A stretch of 26,320 nt of DNA from JAUICS01 sp964384335 (lineage in GTDB: Bacteria > Pseudomonadota > Alphaproteobacteria > Micavibrionales > Micavibrionaceae). The stretch lies in assembly GCA_964384335.1 (NCBI GenBank), contig CAYLKN010000028.1:1-26320 (forward strand). Reading direction: 5' to 3'. Of the stretch, positions 23,814 to 26,320 are shown in pieces (within the stretch, counting starts at the first letter, position 1; each line of letters begins with the position of its first letter). The notes under the pieces were generated by a model. It did no database searches. It saw nothing but the letters and a program-made list of their open reading frames with translations, and was not told the origin of the DNA. The position numbers were made by a program, and so were the translations under genes.

Positions 23814-23888
23814 AAGGCAAGAGATATAAAAACTGAAAATGAAAACAAAAAAATCAAAACAACCATATAACACTTACAGGAGGCAATA

Positions 23889-26030
23889 ATGGGTCTTTTT
23901 GGTGCTTTATTTACAGGTGTGTCCGCTCTTACTGGGCAGTCGCAGTCGGCAGCCGTAATTTCAGACAACATTGCGAATGTGAACACGATCGGATTTAAAC
24001 GCTCCGAAACGACCTTCCGCTCCCTGGTAACAACGGAAAGCCGGAACGCAAGATTTTCACCGGGAACTGTCGTTGCAGACAGGAAGCTTCTCGCGAGCCA
24101 GCAGGGCGGACTTACACAGACAAACTCGACAACGGATTCGGCAATTTCTGGAAACGGATTCTTTCTTGTGCGCCGTTCGGAGGATGCGGGAGCTGCGGAT
24201 GATTTTCTGTATACACGGAACGGCTCGTTTTTTGAGGATGAACAGGGGATATTAAGAAACAGTGCCGGATTTGTTATATACGGATGGAGGCTTGATGCCG
24301 ATGGAAACCTTCCTGCCAATAACCAGCGGCTGGACAGCACAACGCCGATCAACCTCTCAACTGTCGGTCAGAGCAGCAGTCCGACAACACGGGTTGAACT
24401 GGCTATCAATCTGGACGCAAGTCAGCCGTTCCTGAACAATGATTTGTTTTCAACCCCGGAAACGCTGCCGATTGATGAGGCACAGGGATCGCAGTTTACA
24501 CGTTCGGTTACCGTGGTGGACAGTCTTGGCGGAACACAGCAGCTGAACTTCGAATTCCGCCATGTAATCGGGCCGATGGCAAATGCAACGACTGGAAACG
24601 CTACGCAGCTGGCGCTTGATGATATCATTGCCGGTGAAACGGATGGTGACGGCGTTCTGGACGGCGTTGATTCCGGCGATACGTTCACCATTTCAATTGC
24701 CGGTGTCGGAACGGAAACATTTACCTTCACTTCAACAGAGCCGACCGCCGACAACCAGATCCAGACCGTTCAGGATCTCCTTGATGAAATCCAGGAATTT
24801 GATGGCAGCAGCGGTGAAACAGGCGGTTTTATTGAAGCGCGTCTTAACGAAGGGGGCCGGATTGTAATTCAGGCTGTCAGTCCAAGGGATGCTATCGTAT
24901 TTGGTGAAGGAAGCGGAACGCCGCTTAGCGGATCAAACTCACTTGCATTGATTGAAGATTCCGAAGGTGTTGTCGAATACTCCAGGATTGCAGGACTTTC
25001 AGCTTCGGACACACTAACAAGCTTAAGCGGTATTCAGACGGGAGAAAGTATTGCTGTATCCGTGGACGGACTAACAGTCGATACATTTACAATATCTGCC
25101 GGAAATACCGTCAATGATTTGATAAGTTCCCTCAATTCGGCCTCAGGCATATCCGCATTTCTGACCGAAGAGGGACGTATCGGTATCCACAAGGACGATC
25201 CGGATTCTTCTCTGTCATTCAGCGGGGACGCACAGACCTTTATCAGTGGCAGTGATACCCTGACATTTGTTTCGACAAGCGCAGGATCCGATTTTATTTT
25301 CGAGCCCGAGGCGCCGATCGTGACTCCGGTCGGAAATGCGTTTGTTGGAGATGCGGCCTATGATGGTAATGATCCCTATCCAGATCAGGACGATTTTCCC
25401 GAACTCGCCAATACGGCATCTCCTTATACTCAGGGCTGGTGGGAAGTAAGAATTACCGATACGGTCGGTGCCCAGCTCTCACGAGGCCTTATCAATTTTA
25501 ATGCGGACGGAACTTTGAATGCGGACGCCAACACGGACGGCAACAGGGTTATAAATCTTCAGAACATTGACTGGGGCGAAGGCGACCTGCAGGACATCGA
25601 AATTGATATTGAGCAGTTTACGCAGTTTGCCGGAGCCTTCAATGTTGTGTTCTCGGACCAGAACGGAGCCGAACTCGGCCAGAGAACAGGCGTGGAGATC
25701 GATCGTGACGGTTTTGTCATTGCCCGGTTCTCAAACGGAAACACGAATCCGATTTTCAGGCTTCCTGTCGTAACCTTTGCCAACCCAAACGGACTTGATC
25801 CTGTGTCCGGTACGGCATTTTCCGAAACTGAAGACTCAGGGGAAGAAAACCTCAATATTGCCGGAACGGGCGGTGCAGGATTTGTTGAGCCCTCGGCGCT
25901 TGAACAGTCGAACGTTGATCTGGCCGACGAATTCTCGCGCCTGATCGTGACCCAGCGGGCCTATACCGCCGGCACGCGGGTGATCAATACAATCGACCAG
26001 ATGACGGAAGATCTTCTGAGACTGAGGTAA
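23889..26030 (+). CDS. flgE: Flagellar hook protein FlgE, long form
   Basis: FlgE builds the hook. The 713 residues are longer than the roughly 400 of enteric FlgE. The N-terminal MGLFGALFTGVSALTGQSQSA-type start with DNIANVNTIGFKRSE (26-40), the GNGFFLV (88-94) and TRNGSFF motifs, and the C-terminal SNVDLADEFSRLIVTQRAYTAGTRVINTIDQM (674-705) are canonical. The extra mass is at about 237-475, between the D1/D2 segments. It includes DGDGVLDG (252-259), a possible calcium loop, and two flagellin-IN-like repeats (about 262-345 and 384-460; each with TFTIS, a DL..L/I helix, and E.GRI.I). An ideal AGGAGG precedes the ATG. It ends the flagellar run seen here. Confidence 0.96.
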   Translation: MGLFGALFTGVSALTGQSQSAAVISDNIANVNTIGFKRSETTFRSLVTTESRNARFSPGTVVADRKLLASQQGGLTQTNSTTDSAISGNGFFLVRRSEDAGAADDFLYTRNGSFFEDEQGILRNSAGFVIYGWRLDADGNLPANNQRLDSTTPINLSTVGQSSSPTTRVELAINLDASQPFLNNDLFSTPETLPIDEAQGSQFTRSVTVVDSLGGTQQLNFEFRHVIGPMANATTGNATQLALDDIIAGETDGDGVLDGVDSGDTFTISIAGVGTETFTFTSTEPTADNQIQTVQDLLDEIQEFDGSSGETGGFIEARLNEGGRIVIQAVSPRDAIVFGEGSGTPLSGSNSLALIEDSEGVVEYSRIAGLSASDTLTSLSGIQTGESIAVSVDGLTVDTFTISAGNTVNDLISSLNSASGISAFLTEEGRIGIHKDDPDSSLSFSGDAQTFISGSDTLTFVSTSAGSDFIFEPEAPIVTPVGNAFVGDAAYDGNDPYPDQDDFPELANTASPYTQGWWEVRITDTVGAQLSRGLINFNADGTLNADANTDGNRVINLQNIDWGEGDLQDIEIDIEQFTQFAGAFNVVFSDQNGAELGQRTGVEIDRDGFVIARFSNGNTNPIFRLPVVTFANPNGLDPVSGTAFSETEDSGEENLNIAGTGGAGFVEPSALEQSNVDLADEFSRLIVTQRAYTAGTRVINTIDQMTEDLLRLR

Positions 26031-26073
26031 TGGTCACAACGACAGGAATGAATCCCCGGGCAAAGTATTACTT

Positions 26074-26097
26074 GTCCTGAACTATGTCCTGAAATAT
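26074..26097. repeat. Tandem 12-bp repeat
   Basis: GTCCTGAACTAT (26074-26085) is followed directly by GTCCTGAAATAT (26086-26097), differing at one base, immediately before the palindromic repeat copy. Confidence 0.75.
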
Positions 26098-26139
26098 GGC
26101 TAGAGCAAATCGTGATCAAAAAGAATCGCTTTGCGATTT
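26098..26139. repeat. Palindromic dispersed repeat, partial second copy
   Basis: These 42 bp equal the complement of 5082-5123 with a single C/T change. This copy keeps the first arm and the inner AATCGC-TTT-GCGATT hairpin but loses the outer return arm. A different small hairpin starts at its edge. Both copies lie just beyond a flagellar gene or its short 3' tail. Confidence 0.85.
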
Positions 26140-26259
26140 AGGGCAGATTGCCCTAAGGGCCAGGTAGAATTGGGATATCGCAAAGACGGTCAGGCTTATG
26201 TTTACACCAAAAACAAAGCACACGGATTTGCAGTTTTCCTGAGCGGATTTTCAGTATAA
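26116..26259 (+). pseudogene. Possible gene remnant or tiny ORF
   Basis: The frame is open for 47 codons between TGA (26113) and TAA (26257), with no ATG and only TTG starts. From about 26161 it reads like ordinary coding sequence (ELGYRKDGQAYVYTKNKAHG, then FAVFLSGFSV). The first third is the repeat. It may be the end of a gene cut by the repeat. No family recognised. Confidence 0.25.
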
Positions 26260-26320
26260 GCAAACTGCCCCTTAAGACTTCGCTTTGTTTGCGCCCTATG
26301 GTTTTCCAGGCCGAAGCACG

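Larger units (their letters stand above)
26031..26320. other. Gene-poor tail after flgE
   Basis: No confident gene. In order it holds a 12-bp tandem repeat, a partial copy of the palindromic repeat, a short perfect hairpin (TTAGGGC-AGATT-GCCCTAA at 26138-26156) and a small open frame. A hairpin-plus-T-tract terminator for flgE was not found. Confidence 0.5.

Noticed and set aside
26221..26300. GCAAAC...GTTTGC inverted repeat as a terminator
   Set aside because: The 6-bp arms are separated by about 21 nt and are not followed by a T-tract.

Overview
The window reads as chromosomal DNA of a flagellated alphaproteobacterium. The clade markers are FliX (an alphaproteobacterial flagellar assembly factor) divergent from flgI, a DksA with only one of the four zinc cysteines, a short ProRS of the Rickettsia type, and cytochrome oxidase assembly genes ctaA, ctaG and ctaE. 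I cannot fix the genus from sequence alone. Base composition is moderate, and the left 3 kb is visibly more AT-rich than the rest.

Layout: (1) 1-3.04 kb holds the end of a NUDIX hydrolase gene, an unrecognised gene and a proS gene. proS sits between two near-identical 152-bp copies of the 3' end of flhB, so it looks like a 1.69-kb insertion that duplicated that end. (2) 3.08-5.4 kb, minus strand: the flagellar export gate genes fliQ-fliR-flhB, with a palindromic repeat between fliQ and fliR. (3) 5.5-8.2 kb: heme A synthase ctaA, converging on and overlapping a GT4-like glycosyltransferase gene, itself preceded by a secreted helical protein. (4) 8.3-15.2 kb, plus strand: FIST sensor protein, DsbC/G-like thioredoxin-fold protein, an unknown helical protein with a Pro/Gln-rich tail, a VirB1-like lytic transglycosylase, then dotD-dotC-dotB-icmT. 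The last four have the gene order of traH-traI-traJ-traK of IncI plasmids and are part of a type IVB (Dot/Icm-like) secretion system. (5) 15.5-17.6 kb: ctaG, ctaE and an XRE-type regulator. (6) 17.8-18.9 kb, minus strand: fliX, dksA and tRNA-Leu(CAA), with terminators after fliX and after the tRNA. (7) 19.06-26.03 kb, plus strand: a sigma-54 promoter followed by flgI, a FlgJ-type rod-binding gene, a FlgN-like gene, fliK, flgD and a long flgE. (8) The last 290 bp carry a second copy of the palindromic repeat and a small open frame that may be a gene remnant.

The genes fall into three groups. The flagellar genes make the export gate, P-ring, rod and hook, with a class-II sigma-54 switch between fliX and flgI. 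The heme/oxidase genes serve an aa3-type terminal oxidase. The type IVB block supplies the outer-membrane lipoprotein pair (DotD/DotC), the cytoplasmic ATPase (DotB) and a small membrane protein (IcmT). Its upstream genes for a sensor, an envelope thiol protein, an unknown and a murein hydrolase are spaced or overlapped as one transcription unit. The most unusual points are the flhB-tail duplication around proS, the FIST-to-IcmT gene cluster with its unknown NPM[A/S]FF protein, and a DotC without a lipobox.
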